Source: Anabas testudineus (lineage: Eukaryota > Chordata > Actinopteri > Anabantiformes > Anabantidae). Taken from it: 64,000 nt of DNA. The notes under the pieces are model-generated. The model had not been told where the DNA came from. It worked only from the letters and a program-made list of their open reading frames with translations, and searched no databases. The DNA is taken from contig NC_046626.1 of assembly GCF_900324465.2 (NCBI RefSeq), forward strand, positions 5,539,459-5,603,458. The letters are read 5' to 3'. The translations under genes were made by a program, and so were the position numbers. Positions 13,004 to 25,552 of the stretch are shown here, one piece after another; position 1 is the stretch's first letter; every line of letters starts with the position of its first letter.

Positions 13004-15513
13004 CTACAAACCAGCAATAGTCCTGAATGAAGTGGTGAAAAATCCGCACTGAGCCAGTTTGTGCTTCTCCAGGTTCCTCATGATCCTGAACATCTTCCCA
13101 CACGTGGCGCAGTTGTAAGGCTTCTCTCCGGTGTGAAACCTTAAGTGTGCTTTCAGATTTTCTCGCAGACGGAAGCTTTTGCCGCACTTAGTGCAGGTGT
13201 GGGGCCTCTCCCCTGTGTGGAACCTCAGGTGTCGACGGAGGCTCTTCCTTAGTGCAAATGTCTTGGAGCAAGCAGAACACGAATATGGTTTTTCTCCCGT
13301 GTGAAAGCGCCCGTGCCGTCGGAGGACCTTTCTGCGTTTGAATGTTTTTCCGCAGATGCTGCAAGAGTATCCATCGCGGGAGTGGGCGACAACCTTTTGG
13401 AGACGCCAAACACTGTTTCCGCACGAAGTGAAGCAGCAGATGCGATGGCCTGTGTGAAGCCCTTGGTGGCGACGCAGGTCTTTGGGCAAAGGCCAGCCGG
13501 CTTTGCAGTTAGCAACAGCATCCTGAAGCTTTGTGTCTGACTCGGGCACTGTGAGGATGTCCACCAGCTGTACTGCACAGGGACGTATCAACTTTTGATC
13601 TGTCGAAGTCAACTTCAGTCTCATGTGGAGGTTGTTCTTTGTCTCCTTTGACGTATGGATCCGTTCCCAAACCCCAATCTGTGCAGGAGTCACAGCTCCA
13701 TCAGATGGGGACGGACTGTAGGCGGTGCCCTTAGCGGTGCTGACACAGCCTTGCTGGGGCTCGGCTTGAGCCGGCTTCTCTGAACTGTCAGGTCTGGGAG
13801 CTGGAGACTCCGGCTTAAGAATTAATGGGCAAACGAACTTCACCCTTCCCTTATAAGTAATATCGCTTACGTCTGGCTGGATCACAAGAGGCTTTTGTTT
13901 AGCTGGAGAGGTTTGTGTTGATCCATATGTTGATGCCTCTGTCCATGGCTCTGGCTCTTCAGAGACTGAAAAAACAATTTAACTGTACATTACCACCATT
14001 TTTGGGTTAGTTTATTGTCCTGCAAAGCTTATTGTTCAGATGCACTGATATCATGTGCAGCATTGTCTAAATGGAATCTACTTTTAATAAATACTAAGGA
14101 TACTAGCAGGGGACATGTAGCAATGTTGCAGTTCCTCACAGCTGCCACTAGGGGTTAGTAAAAAGTCATATTTTACTACCTTTCACCTAAACTGGAACAA
14201 ATTTCTGATACAAGTTTGAAATGTTTGACATGAAAGGTTGCATCTAATGTTTGTTTCTCTTCATTTAAAAAACAAAATCTAAATGCAAATATTTAGATTT
14301 TCTATATCCCTCCTATTGTATATGAATATTAATGATATGATAAAGAATTATAGTCAACTCTTAAAAGAGAAGACATTAACAGGTGCAGAAATAATGGACT
14401 AAAAAAACAGAAAACAATATTATCTTCTTCATGGCATACACACAGTCGATGAGTTATGCAGTATTCACCTAATTTAAAATGTGCAATGTTCTTACCATGC
14501 AATGTAACATCTGTTTGGGCATCGTTCTCAGTTTCAAGGACATTTAACTCCACCGTGTCAGCCAAAACCTGATTAAGGAAGAGACATAACATATTTGCAT
14601 GCTGGTGAAAAGGTATTGGTCATGAAAACTATGATCATCCAATCTGGCAACATCTTGCAATAAAAAGCTAACATGACGTATTGTGCTGCAAGACCAGTAA
14701 AAAAGTCAAGTAATAAAACTGCTAGTAGTTTCACTCTGCTTCTCTCTGTTCATTACATGCGTGTTTTACACCCCAGTAAATTCTTACTGACCTGTTCCTT
14801 CAAAGGCGACCACTCGGGGTCAACGTGGCCATTCTTTTCATCCAGGAGGATTTCTGATGGAATGAGGCACCCGTCCACCACCTTCACCTCCTCCTCGCAC
14901 TCCCTCGGACAAGCATCATCTGAGAGGAAGGGAGGACCTGTGAAGGGGGGAGGGGGTTAAGACAGAGGCCCACATACATTCCTTTAAACTTTGCAATCGG
15001 GGAATACCCTGCAGGAGTTAAGTGCAACATAACAAACCATGCAAACGCACCCAGTTTGTGCAGGAACGAAATGCACGTATGCATCAAAGTAATTGTTTGT
15101 TGCGTGCATAAAAACTCCACTAGACCATGTTCTCACTTTGTGATGCAGTTCAGCTTATACGAGCAATACGTCTCCACTCCTCATGCATCCATGCAGACTA
15201 GCCGTGCAGGCGAACCGGAAGTCTTAGCATTTAAGCTAAAAAAAGATCACATACCAGAAAGCTGTGACGGCGGATTAATGTCGTCGTCCACTTGCACTCC
15301 GACGCTGCGTTTTGTGTCTGCAGTGGACAAATTATCCAGCGCCTCGAAGGTTTCATTTTGCTTCTTGTCTTCGGTGCGGCCCACAGCCACATTCACAGCC
15401 GAGACTCCGTATCTGCTCTCAAACAGTTTGGTCAGCTCCACCGTGGCCGCCTTAACGAGCGCTCCCAGCACCGACTCCACCTGCGCCTGGAGGTCCACGG
15501 TGCCCGCAGACAT
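13004..15513 (-). CDS. C2H2 zinc-finger protein, about 479 residues
   Basis: A probable nuclear DNA-binding protein with no orthologue that I can name. Four minus-strand exons read in frame: 15255-15513, 14792-14937, 14496-14568 and 13004-13965. The start [14 protein letters not shown] begins a helical N-terminal segment ([21 protein letters not shown]), which is common at the start of fish multi-finger proteins. Exons 2 and 3 are acidic. The last exon carries three good C2H2 fingers ([24 protein letters not shown]) joined by HTGEKP or HTGERP linkers. A fourth finger (CATCGKMF) ends in H-x4-C, so it is C2HC. Two degenerate finger-like units precede them, one starting [15 protein letters not shown] and the other ICCFTSCGN. 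An in-frame upstream ATG at 15565-15567 would add 18 residues, but the chosen start fits the family better. Confidence 0.85.
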
Positions 15514-15869
15514 TCTGGGAGCTCTGCCTGTGCAGAAGCCAGAGTTTGTGGAAACAAAAAGGAACAATAAAACGGAAGCAGAAAAATTAGCTGATATTTT
15601 TATTTACCAACGACAGCCACATGGTTTGAGAAAGAAGGGGCGTGTCTCGGACTGGCGCAGGCGCGTCAAACACTAAAGGTGCGGTCATCGTGAGGCGTGG
15701 AGGGCGGAGCAAAAAAAAAAAAGATGAGAAGAACTTAACGACTTAATCTGAGTTTACATTTATTTTTTCAATACATAAAAAGAGAGCCTATGTGTTTATT
15801 GTATTTTAGCTTGAATTTTCGCTTTCTGTGTGTGTTTTTCGAATTAAAGATGTGAGATATCATCACTCT
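15514..15869. other. 5' flank of the zinc-finger gene
   Basis: The first 200 bases are GC-richer with several CpGs and form the probable promoter and 5' UTR of the minus-strand zinc-finger gene. The rest is AT-rich with a short A run. No gene was seen. Confidence 0.4.
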
Positions 15870-16290
15870 CTGTCAGATTGGTTATGGTGTTCCACAAGGA
15901 CCTCTGCTTGGACCTATACGTGTCACTTTATACACGTCTGCCTTAGGCAATATTATTAGAAAAGACATAAATTTCCATTGCTATGCAAAGGGTTTATTAA
16001 TCTATGAAACTAATCAATTGATTAAACCAGACATAAAGGTCTGCATGTCCCTAAAAAAATCTGCTTCTGAACTCAAACACACAGGCTACAGAACTGGGAT
16101 TTGAAAACCTCAGTGATAGGCTGTCTCATCATATTGCTACTCTAGACTACATAGTGTTGGCCTCAAGTACTGCTGTGAGTAGTGAAGTTATTTTGACCAG
16201 GATATCTCCTTTACCTCACATATAAAATAAATCTTTAAAACTGCCTTCTTTCACCTGTGGAATATCACTAAAATTAGTAGCATCCTGTCT
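15870..16290 (+). mobile_element. dead LINE fragment (reverse transcriptase part, CR1/L2-like)
   Basis: On the + strand, broken frames read GVPQGPLLGPIRVTLYT and then IIRKDINFHCYAKG, which match the VPQGSVLGP and HCYADDTQLY blocks of fish non-LTR reverse transcriptases. Further on, KTAFFHLWNITKI matches the conserved downstream block. The YADD catalytic motif reads YAKG, and stops and frame shifts are frequent. The copy is truncated at both ends, so it is an old inactive fragment. The exact family (L2/Maui or Rex1) is not certain. Confidence 0.75.
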
Positions 16291-17216
16291 TAAAGTGATA
16301 CTGAAAAAGTAGTTCACACATTTGTTAGCATTTTTTATTCTAAAATATGGATTTTTAAGTGTGACTAACTTTTTTGCTACAGTTTTATGTTAGTTATGTA
16401 TGTATGTATGTCATGTTATTTTATATCCTATTACTTGTGTACTAACCAATATTTCCTAATAAATGTCCAGGTTGTTCTGTTATAAAAATAGTTATGTACA
16501 CACACACACTTCTGTCCAAGCTGTCATTTATTTAAGACTTTACAGTTACTTAAATTTCTCTTGTTACAAAAATAGAATATGGCTGTTGTCACATTTCATC
16601 ATTGTAGAAAACATCCATATGATGTACAGCACTTTCAGTGTTCAACATTACATTGATTTCACAGAGTGGTTGTGATTCTCAAGACCCATCAGAAAAGCCT
16701 GGTAGCACCCTTGGATCTGACCTCCCTTGTTTCAATACAGGGGCAAACGAGAAAATAAGTGGTCATAAATAAAACACACTCAAACTGCAACAGACTCCAC
16801 AGATGGACTCAGACGTAATGCATTCAACATTGCAACTCCTCCAGTATTTTGTAAAATAACTTTCATACTATAAAACTCAATAGCAGAAGATGGTAAGGTT
16901 TAAAAATAATCTTTTTTTATTGTAACAGGCACTGTTACATCTGGGAATAGATATACTGTGGGACCTTCGAAACTACTTTGTTGAATGGATGATTAGTGAG
17001 TATGTAGGGGACATGGATAGACGAGTAATGTAACGAGTAACGAGAGTATTATTCTGGTGAGAGGCGGAGAAAGGATGACGAAAAGATGAGATACCAAAAT
17101 GAACTGACGAGTTCAACATTAGAAGTAGTTACAAAAGACGATGATTTATTAATGATGTTGACTCTTGAAACTGCATTGGTCAGAATTAGATAAAGAGAAA
17201 ATTATGACTTAATGAT
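16291..17216. other. intergenic DNA and casq1 3' UTR
   Basis: No coding sequence. Minus-strand AATAAA words at 17145-17150 and 16916-16921 are candidate poly(A) signals for casq1, 67 and about 300 bases beyond its stop codon. A short TATG repeat lies near 16,395. Confidence 0.45.
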
Positions 17217-20200
17217 TTAATAATCATCGTCGTCATCATCATCGTCATCATCATCATCGTCATCATCATCGTCGTCATCATCGTCGTCATCATCATCGTC
17301 GTCGTCATCATCATCGTCATCATCATCGTCGTCATCATCATCGTCGTCGTCATCATCGTCGTCATCGTCGTCGTCATCATCATCATCATCATCGTCGTCA
17401 TCATCATCGTCATCATCGTCGTCGTCGTCGTCATCATCATCGTCATCATCATCATCGTCATCAGGATCGATTTCACCTGATAGAGCATCCTCAATCCAGT
17501 CCTCCAGCTCATCTACAGTTGGCAAGTCTTCACCATCGTCCATGTCCATCCACACACTGTCAGCCTGGAGAGTGAAGAAGAACAAGTAAAAACCATCTCA
17601 GGTGTGGACTATGAAGAGGCGCCCATAGAATACACTGGCTCAGGGTACCCATAAAGAAACCTCTAAAGAGTTTTTATTTCCAGAACCATAAGTTGTGGTT
17701 GGGGCTGAATTGCAATCCAGAGAGAACCTAGGCCTCCTGAGGGACTAAAGCATAAGGACTGTAGCCCTCTGTGATAAATGTAAATTTAGCAAAACACACA
17801 AATGCACTGGCATAGAAATAATAGAATTCCAAAGTATTACTCACATCATCAGTATCAACAATGCCAATCTGTGGGGAGGACAGGTCAATGCCAAAGGTCT
17901 TCTCCCAATGTGGCAGAAGCTGCAAGGAAAATACATTGTTGAGTCGATGTCAGTTTAACCTTTCCAAACCATAGTTTTTCTAGTTTGTAGAAAAACTAGG
18001 CCTACACTACACTATGTTTTAGTCTTACCAGGGGGAAGTCGTCAGGGTCAATCCAGACAATGCTGAGGTCGGGGTTTTCTGTGTTATCCTTGGCAACTTG
18101 CTTCAGGATCTCCAGGAACTCAAAACCATCTGAGGAGTGGAGAAGAAGACCACAGTGTAACTATGAACACTTGGCCGACCAGAGTTGAAACTTGGAATGA
18201 GCTTCATTAACCAGAAGAGGTACCAAATATACAATATATATAAATAGTCCATAAAAATCTGGCAAAAATCTGCATCCACCAGAATGCCCCACACAGGTTT
18301 TTCTTTACCTGGATCAGACTCCTCTGCAAAGGCAATGATATGTTCATCATCAATATCATCCTCCTGCAGAAAGAACAAAGAACAACTCACCCCACTGGAG
18401 TCATAGGTAAAAACAATTAAATCAAAAATAATTTTTGAAATTTAAATTAATTCAGACTGTCATTTCATGCTGTTCTTACCCAGATCTCATACATGTTGTG
18501 TGGCTGCAGCTTCCTCAGGGTTGGTCTTAAAAAACACAAACCAATTAGAGATTCTGTTTAGATTAAGTTGTGTGTTTAATCTGTAGATAAAGGGACTTAC
18601 CTGTCATTATCTTCAATGAATTTCACCAGTTCATCCTCAGTGTAGGGTTTTCCAGGGATAACCACGGGATCATCAATGAAGGGTTCGTAGAAGTCAACCT
18701 CATTAAGCTTCAGCTCTAGAGCCTTGGCAACCTGTAAGACATTGTCAATGGATTGGTGAAGTGTCCAGTGTTAATAGTTTAGTGTATGGTTTAATGGTTT
18801 TAATGGTCAAAATGCTCCAAGTAAAGTGAAAGGAAAACTGTAATGTAGACCCATACTTGTCCTCTTAATCTTTAGGACATACATTTTTGAGACTATATTA
18901 ACTCCAGGTAGCACCAATTTATCATGGTACTATTGACTGACGTGTTCCCCATGGAGTACCTCATGGCTTATTGTTTGGCCCACAGTTTCTAAAGGTATCT
19001 TAATAATTATATATCAGTACACATATAATTACCATCCTTTGATTATTTACCATACTTCCATGTATTTATTATGATGTTTCATCCCATTAATGTGTATTAC
19101 TTACTTACCTTGGGATTGAATGTGGCAAAGAACTGGATGTGAGGATGGAACTCTTCAGCAGCATCAACAAATGCCTCAAAATCTGAAATTTGACAAGCAG
19201 CATTTAAATTGTTTCAGTAGACCAGGGCCTGTATGAAATATCTAAGAAAGTAAGCTAGTTGCTCTCATCATGAATGTACTGTAGTGCTCTGTGTGCTGAC
19301 TTGAAAACCATCTTAAAAGTCAAATCACCTCAAAGTATAACCAATGATCTGATGCTGATCTCTTTTGCACTTGCTTGATATGCATATATGAGCAATCATG
19401 TTGAAAAGCAACTGGAAAAAAGCAATTGGAACAGGTTATCATGCCATCACAGTACAGATTCTTACGTTCTGACTTGTGACTCTTAAAGTAGCCCACCAAT
19501 TTGATATCCTCTTCTACGTTTTCGAAGCCTTTTAGTTCTCTACTATTGTCAATAATTTCCACTGGATCCTCAAGAACCTATGCAGGAGGGAGCGACAAAA
19601 AAGGAAGTGAGCAAAATTGTGTGCATTTTGCCTAAAGAGAGCATAGTGGGTCGAGACTTTGTTGCTAAAGTAAGGCAGGCTATTAACTGGGAGATTATAT
19701 CCTCACGAACATCATAGATGAACTCCACAAGAGTGTCAGCTGCGAGCTCGCCATCATATTCAATCACTTCATCATCTGTGAAGATGAAGATGCTGTCAGA
19801 CTCTTCAAGGCCTGGAGAAAGAGAGAGGATGTTTTTAAGTGTTTGGTCAAAGGTCAGATGTACAAAGTGGCCAATTTGGCCTCATCTATCCTACATCATG
19901 TGCAAGGGCAGAAAACAGAAAACTGAGAGCCATATGGTCTTGTATTGTAAATTTAGAATATTTCAGATTATTATAAGGGCTTTTAATTTTTGCTGAATAA
20001 GCTACGCTCAAAGATTCTGCAGCTGTGTTTACCTAATTTCTTTGCAACAGCCTTGTCGTGCTTTGCATCGATGAGACCAACTCCGATATCCTCATCATCG
20101 AACTCATCGAGGACCTGTGCTGCAAGCTGAAAAACAAAGACACTGTCACGTTAATAAAAAACAGCCTTTTGATTTCTAAGTTCACCATAGAAAACACGTT

Positions 20201-23200
20201 TTTGGTCTGTTTATGTATAACTTGTGTGTTATTTGCATCTTTTTGACAACGTTGTCTCTCTCAGTAGTGCCATTACCATAAAAGCCTGCTTTTCAGAGCG
20301 CTGCTTATGCACTTTCTAAATCTGTATGAAACTTGAACCTCATGACTGACAGTTGGTTCCACCAATGGCAATAACACATTCACAGCCCGGCTGCATTGAG
20401 AAAGTGGTTCGTGGGCTGTCTGTTTGTGTGCTTGGAGGGTAAAATGTACACACATACAAACACACTCATACCCACACACACACGCATGGGCACTCGCTGG
20501 TGTCAGAGATCTTGAGCAGCTGCATTTACTGGCAAAAATAGTTTGACTAACCAAGATGTTTTACAATCTGTTATGCAGATAATTCTCAGCATTTCTTTTA
20601 ATTTGACTGGAGTCGCAGACAGGTGGGGGCACAGTAAGCAGTAGAGGGTGTGGGAGCTTAGCAGCCAGTGCCTTGAAAACTATGAACTAAAATATCTTAA
20701 TTTATGAAAAAGTAAACACAATACAACATACTAAACATTTTCTAAGAGTATTTTATGTTTAAGAGTAGTACTTAGGTCTTATTTGACGTATTGGCACTGC
20801 ACTGGATTTTATTTTGCAGACACTAGCCTTTTGGCATTTAAGTGGACTAAAATAAACTTTGAAAGGGCAAATGATTGAGGTTCGTAAAGGCTTGATACTG
20901 TCCAAGCAAGTGAAAAGAGATACTGTACATTTGAGGACAAAGTGTAATAAACACATATGTAACAAGCACTGGTATTACCTAATTGCCAAGTTATCTTGTG
21001 TATGCATGTTAACAAAACTGATTATATCTTTAAACTTGGCAGGCAACATATTTTGTACATTTTCACATTTCCTTTTTCATGTTCATGAGATTTTTGATCT
21101 GATCGCATTGATTTCAAAATGTGATTTGAATGAATGTGACTGTGGTCAAATTTCTGTTCCTGTAGTCTTTCTCTTCTGGTAGATAAAATATGAAAACGCA
21201 TGAAAAGTTGCCTTTTGACTTTGCTGTTCAGAATGTGTGTCTGCAGTAATTTGGTTCATATTATTTCTTCAGAGTAACCCACTCTCCCTGGCTACATGTA
21301 AAGTTAAACCTACAGCCTCAGTCTCTGGGATGGGATTTCATAGCTTGGTATTTGAATGTTTTGCAAATCGCACTGCAACTGTACACAAATTTCTTTTTAA
21401 AGATTTATTTTTAGCTTTTGTCCTCATTGATAGGAGACAGATAAGAAACATGAGAGATACGAGCACATGTTATTATGAATGCTCTTATTTTATACATGTT
21501 CCTTGGGACACATAAATATAATATATAAACACAAAATAGGACTGAACTGACTTATTTCTCCCCCTATATGACACTGATGAGTTAATCCTATTTTGAAATC
21601 TTAGGCACCTAAGGAGTTCATATAAAATGTATTAATGTTTAGTCTATGATAGCCTTTAGGGATCTTAATTCAAACATAACAAAAATAATTACCTAATATG
21701 TCTATTACTCATTCCTAACACACACACACACACACACACACATTGACACACACACAACCTAGTCCGTTTGTTTTACTCAGGGAGAAAACACTTAATTACG
21801 ACTTCCTCACTCTCACCATGTCATATTTCATTTGACCCAGACCCAGACCCAGCCTTTTGCTGTTGTCTGTTACTAATATTAAAACCTCATCAAATATAAA
21901 TCATAAAGAGAAACAGAAGCCTCCATGGAGCTCGCCCCTCCACAAAAACAGCTTGGGATAAATATAGCGCCAGAAGCCACACCAGCACCAGGGACTATTT
22001 TGGTGAGGTAGCAGTGATGCTCAACATTCTGGGATCCGCTGACAAGTACAGTACTGCAAGTGTCAATCACAGAGCGGAGCTGAGCTGGCACTACTGGAGC
22101 CAGAACCTCCAGTGCTGGCCTTCAGCCCTAAGACTGATCCCTAACGCACCCATACAGAGACAGCACAGGCTGTTGAGACGATGTGATACGTTAAGGACAG
22201 CAGTGCCTCACATTCTCTCTCTGTTTTAAATGTTTTCCTTTCTATTATTACCCATAACTATTATTTTCCTCTCAAGTCATCCCCTCTCATTTATTTTCGT
22301 TATTATTACATGACGAGAACGAAAGATAATGAGTTGATCAGCAGAAATTATTGTAGTTACTGCTTATATTTTATTGTTGCACAAATTTCCTTCTAGGAAA
22401 CATCAACTTGGGAACCTGTAGACTTGCACATAATAAAATTAATAGTGGATGACCACAACTGTCAAGCATCAAACAGAGAAAGAGCCTGCTTCTAATTACT
22501 TTGCATTCAGTGCAATGATGCTGACTACATGCCAAAATCTGTTTTGCATTTTGTTTGTAATAGACAAGACGCTTTTATTCTTTCTTTTTCTTGGCACCAT
22601 CAGCAGTCTCGGCAGCTCTTAAAGTATAATAATTCATCACATGTATGACATGTCAGGTAGCCAACTATTGTTGCCTTATGGTCCAGTGTAGACACATAAA
22701 TCAATGATGACCTTTATTAGAAATGTATAAATGCACTCAGATGGCGAGTAAGTCCACAGTCCACTTCAACTATGACTATAAATATCATGTTCTTGTTTTG
22801 AAAAAGAAAACATGAACTAAACACGGACAACAAATGCAGCTATAACCTTGGAAATTTTGTTCTATTTTATAATGTAACCTGAGATCAAGCCTCAGTCGGT
22901 TTATGGGCTGAGGCTCTCCACTGAATGATGATGTCATGTTTTGCTGCAAAGAATGACAGGAAACTGCTGAGTTTCCAGGCTGACAGGACACCTGAGGTGT
23001 GTGACAAGCATGCTCAAGGAGGTGTGTTAAATGCATCAAGTCATACACGTCATACACATTGCCAGAATATATGATATCATGAGTGTGCACAGCTCAGCTT
23101 TTTGCCTCAGGTCGCCAACAATATTTTTAGGATCAACATTTGTGAATTCAGCAAAGCTATTTTTCAAATCAAACCAAACCAAACCCAATTTCCATTGCAA

Positions 23201-23688
23201 CACTCAATCTTGCAAAAGAATAGGTGCCTATTACTAAATATCCCTTTTATTTTCCTTACAGTAACGCATTACTATGACTGTGACTTTCCACTGTTTAACA
23301 TTTAAAATCTGTCCCCCCCAAACAAAACGCAAGCTACAAATTAAACTTTAAAACAGTCTGTATGATGTTCCTGTGTGCTCTACTCTATGAATCCAGAACC
23401 TGTCCTCATCAGTATACTACTCCTGGTCCTATAGTTCCCATGTCAACCCACCTCAAGGGCCAACTCCTCAATCTCAAACTGTCTCTGGGCGACGCGGCTG
23501 GATCCGACATGGTCATGGTAGTAAACCACCATGACATCGTACTTCTTCATCACAGACTTATAGTTCTTGGCGTTGAGGTCATGGACACGATCCTTTCCAT
23601 CATACTCAGGGAAGTCCAAGCTCTCCTTACCCAGTGATACCCCACCAAAGAACAGCAAGACTGCCACAAGTACCCAGGTCCACTTCAT
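17217..23688 (-). CDS. casq1: calsequestrin, skeletal type (casq1) with a giant poly-Asp tail
   Basis: Calsequestrin is the low-affinity, high-capacity calcium store of the sarcoplasmic reticulum lumen, linked to the ryanodine receptor through triadin and junctin. Eleven minus-strand exons read in frame: 23452-23688, 20033-20126, 19711-19811, 19466-19577, 19109-19182, 18601-18731, 18480-18525, 18309-18363, 18029-18129, 17845-17919 and 17217-17564, giving 457 residues. The start [16 protein letters not shown] is a signal peptide, followed by the mature N-terminus [12 protein letters not shown]. Three thioredoxin-like domains follow, with family blocks such as [24 protein letters not shown] and [15 protein letters not shown]. 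The features [23 protein letters not shown] and the all-Asp tail favour CASQ1 over CASQ2, although some internal blocks are CASQ2-like. The tail is 80 Asp then Tyr, far longer than the short acidic tail of human CASQ1. Teleost casq1a or casq1b cannot be distinguished here. Confidence 0.93.
17223..17462 (-). repeat. casq1: (GAY)80 trinucleotide tract encoding 80 consecutive Asp
   Basis: This is 240 bases of uninterrupted GAT and GAC codons on the minus strand, inside the last casq1 exon. It encodes residues 377-456. The GAT/GAC order is mixed, so the tract is an imperfect repeat at the DNA level but perfect at the protein level. The other frames give meaningless Met/Thr or Ser/Ile/Val runs. 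Confidence 0.97.
20127..23451 (-). other. casq1: casq1 intron 1 (3.3 kb)
   Basis: No second gene was found inside this large first intron. It holds a CA repeat (about 21718-21742) and AT-rich sequence. The stretch at about 21,880-22,220 is GC-richer and less repetitive than its flanks and could be regulatory, but there is no firm evidence. Confidence 0.5.
21716..21742. repeat. (CA)n microsatellite
   Basis: A simple CA dinucleotide run of about 13 units inside casq1 intron 1, with a second short CA run a few bases later. Confidence 0.9.
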
Positions 23689-25550
23689 GGCTCTTCTATA
23701 AGATACTGTAGATGTAATTGCAGTTTCAGAGAGCAAACAGGTAGGGGAAAAAACAAAATAATTTGGTGAAAGTATGGAGAACCCCTTCCAATCCGCGTCA
23801 CCCAGAAGAGAGCAGGACCAACTCCTGCATCCACCTTATTAAAAACCCCACATGGGCAACTGGCAGTGGGGCATTGGGTGCAAGAGGGGATGGGCTAAGT
23901 TTGACATAGGTGTGAGTGTGTCTATGTGGGGTGTAATCGAGCATGGGGGCTTAGGGTGGTTGCTGGGGTGACAGCTTTGTGTGTACGTGCATGCCTGAGT
24001 GTGTGTTACTGTTGAAGTGGGAGGAGTGAGGAGATGAGGACCAACCTGCTCTTGGGGAGAAACAGAGGAAGACGGTGATGGGGGTGGAGGGAGATGGTGC
24101 ATGTGCAAGGAAAAAAGATATAAATGAGTGGATTGGATGTGTGTGTGTGTCAGTAAGGGGGGTCTGGGAACAGTTGCTTGAAAGCCAGTCTACTTCACAC
24201 CAAATGAAGAAAGACCGATATGATGGATTTAGAGGTGGCAGAAAATATGAGGCACTCTTTTCCCATATTAAGTGTAGATGGAGGCTTGGATCCCTGCTAA
24301 AAATAATGGATGTAGGACAGAGAAGTACTTATCAGGAGGGGGTGCTGGTGTCTAATTTGCTTCGGCTGGCACCGTTGCACCACTAGAATGTGGAGCTGGG
24401 TCACACAGGGACATAGAGAGGAGAGGAGAGGAGAGGATAAGATTGTGCACCTGCTGAGGATTCAGGGCATAGGTGTCACTTAGCCCTGACTCAAGAAGAA
24501 AGTGAAACATAGAGTTATGGAGGAGGGTGGGGCAGAACATGTGGTCACTTTGAAAATCTTTCTGAGAATGGCTCTGACACGTCCAGGACACGTGTGTCCT
24601 ATGCAATGTGGACATGTATGCTTGAAATTATCGCATGTGATATTACTTTACAATTATGAAAGGGAGGAGGCACGCTATAAATAAAAACAGGCTGCGAGGT
24701 ATCGTAATACACCCGCACGTAGACGACACACCCCTCTTTTCTCAATACATGCAAGCCAACAGCAATAGGCAGAAATAAGGCAATAGCTGGAAGATGCACT
24801 GATTGCAGGTATGTGTGGAAGAGGCAGAGAGTTACATGTGGTGGCAGCTAATAGGAAATGAACGAACAAACCGCGGCCCAGTGTGTTACTGTAAATATGT
24901 CATTAAATGATATGCCAAGAGGGTCATAAAGACTGGGGGGCTCACAGGGGTGGAGGGGTTAAGTGGGTTTAATTTACACCTCATGTTGACACATTACGTC
25001 TTCCATGACAGCTTCCATAATATTTGCCAGTTTCTCTGCCAGAATTGATTAATATATTTATATAATACAAAGCAGCTGTGGCTCATTGAGCTGACTGTGA
25101 TATACGTTGTATCTCAGTTTTTCTCGTACGGTCTGTAATATCTATTTCTAGATCAAATATCTACCACTACCTTCACTAATTGTAAATCTGTTCTGCTGCT
25201 CTCCGTGGGCTCACACATTGAGTCGTGTCACACTTTTGGCCACTTCCCAGTGAATGACGCCACAACAGATGTTTTAACATTGCTGAAGATGATGGGATGA
25301 AAATACCTGCTGTGACACATTGCTGACTGGGCTGTGATCAGACATGCGACATAAAAAGCTCCTCTCTGTCCGTGACTGACTTCCACGTCTTACAGAGACA
25401 CATGAATAAAACAGTCATCTGAAACATTTTTAGTAATGTTTGTGTCAAAATGGCAACTTAAAGAATTTTAAATCCATTCAATACCTAAATACACTTCCAA
25501 TAGCATTTCTTCAAATGCTCTCATTGTCTTTTTTCTCAGACGTTGGAATG
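23689..25550 (-). promoter_or_regulatory. casq1: casq1 5' UTR, promoter and upstream flank
   Basis: No coding sequence. The start codon at 23,688 is preceded on the minus strand by an in-frame ATG at 23,736 that would spoil the signal peptide, so it is probably 5' UTR. A match to the MEF2 consensus YTA(A/T)4TAR, CTATAAATAA, lies at 24675-24684, about 1 kb upstream of the start codon and fitting for a muscle gene. A GAGAG-type purine repeat lies at about 24,415-24,437. Confidence 0.35.
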
Positions 25551-25552
25551 GT

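Noticed and set aside
17186-17512. A minus-strand frame made almost only of Met and Thr, and a similar Ser/Ile/Val frame on the + strand.
   Set aside because: Both are other frames of the casq1 (GAY)80 tract; the Asp frame has the conserved exon, splice phase and stop.
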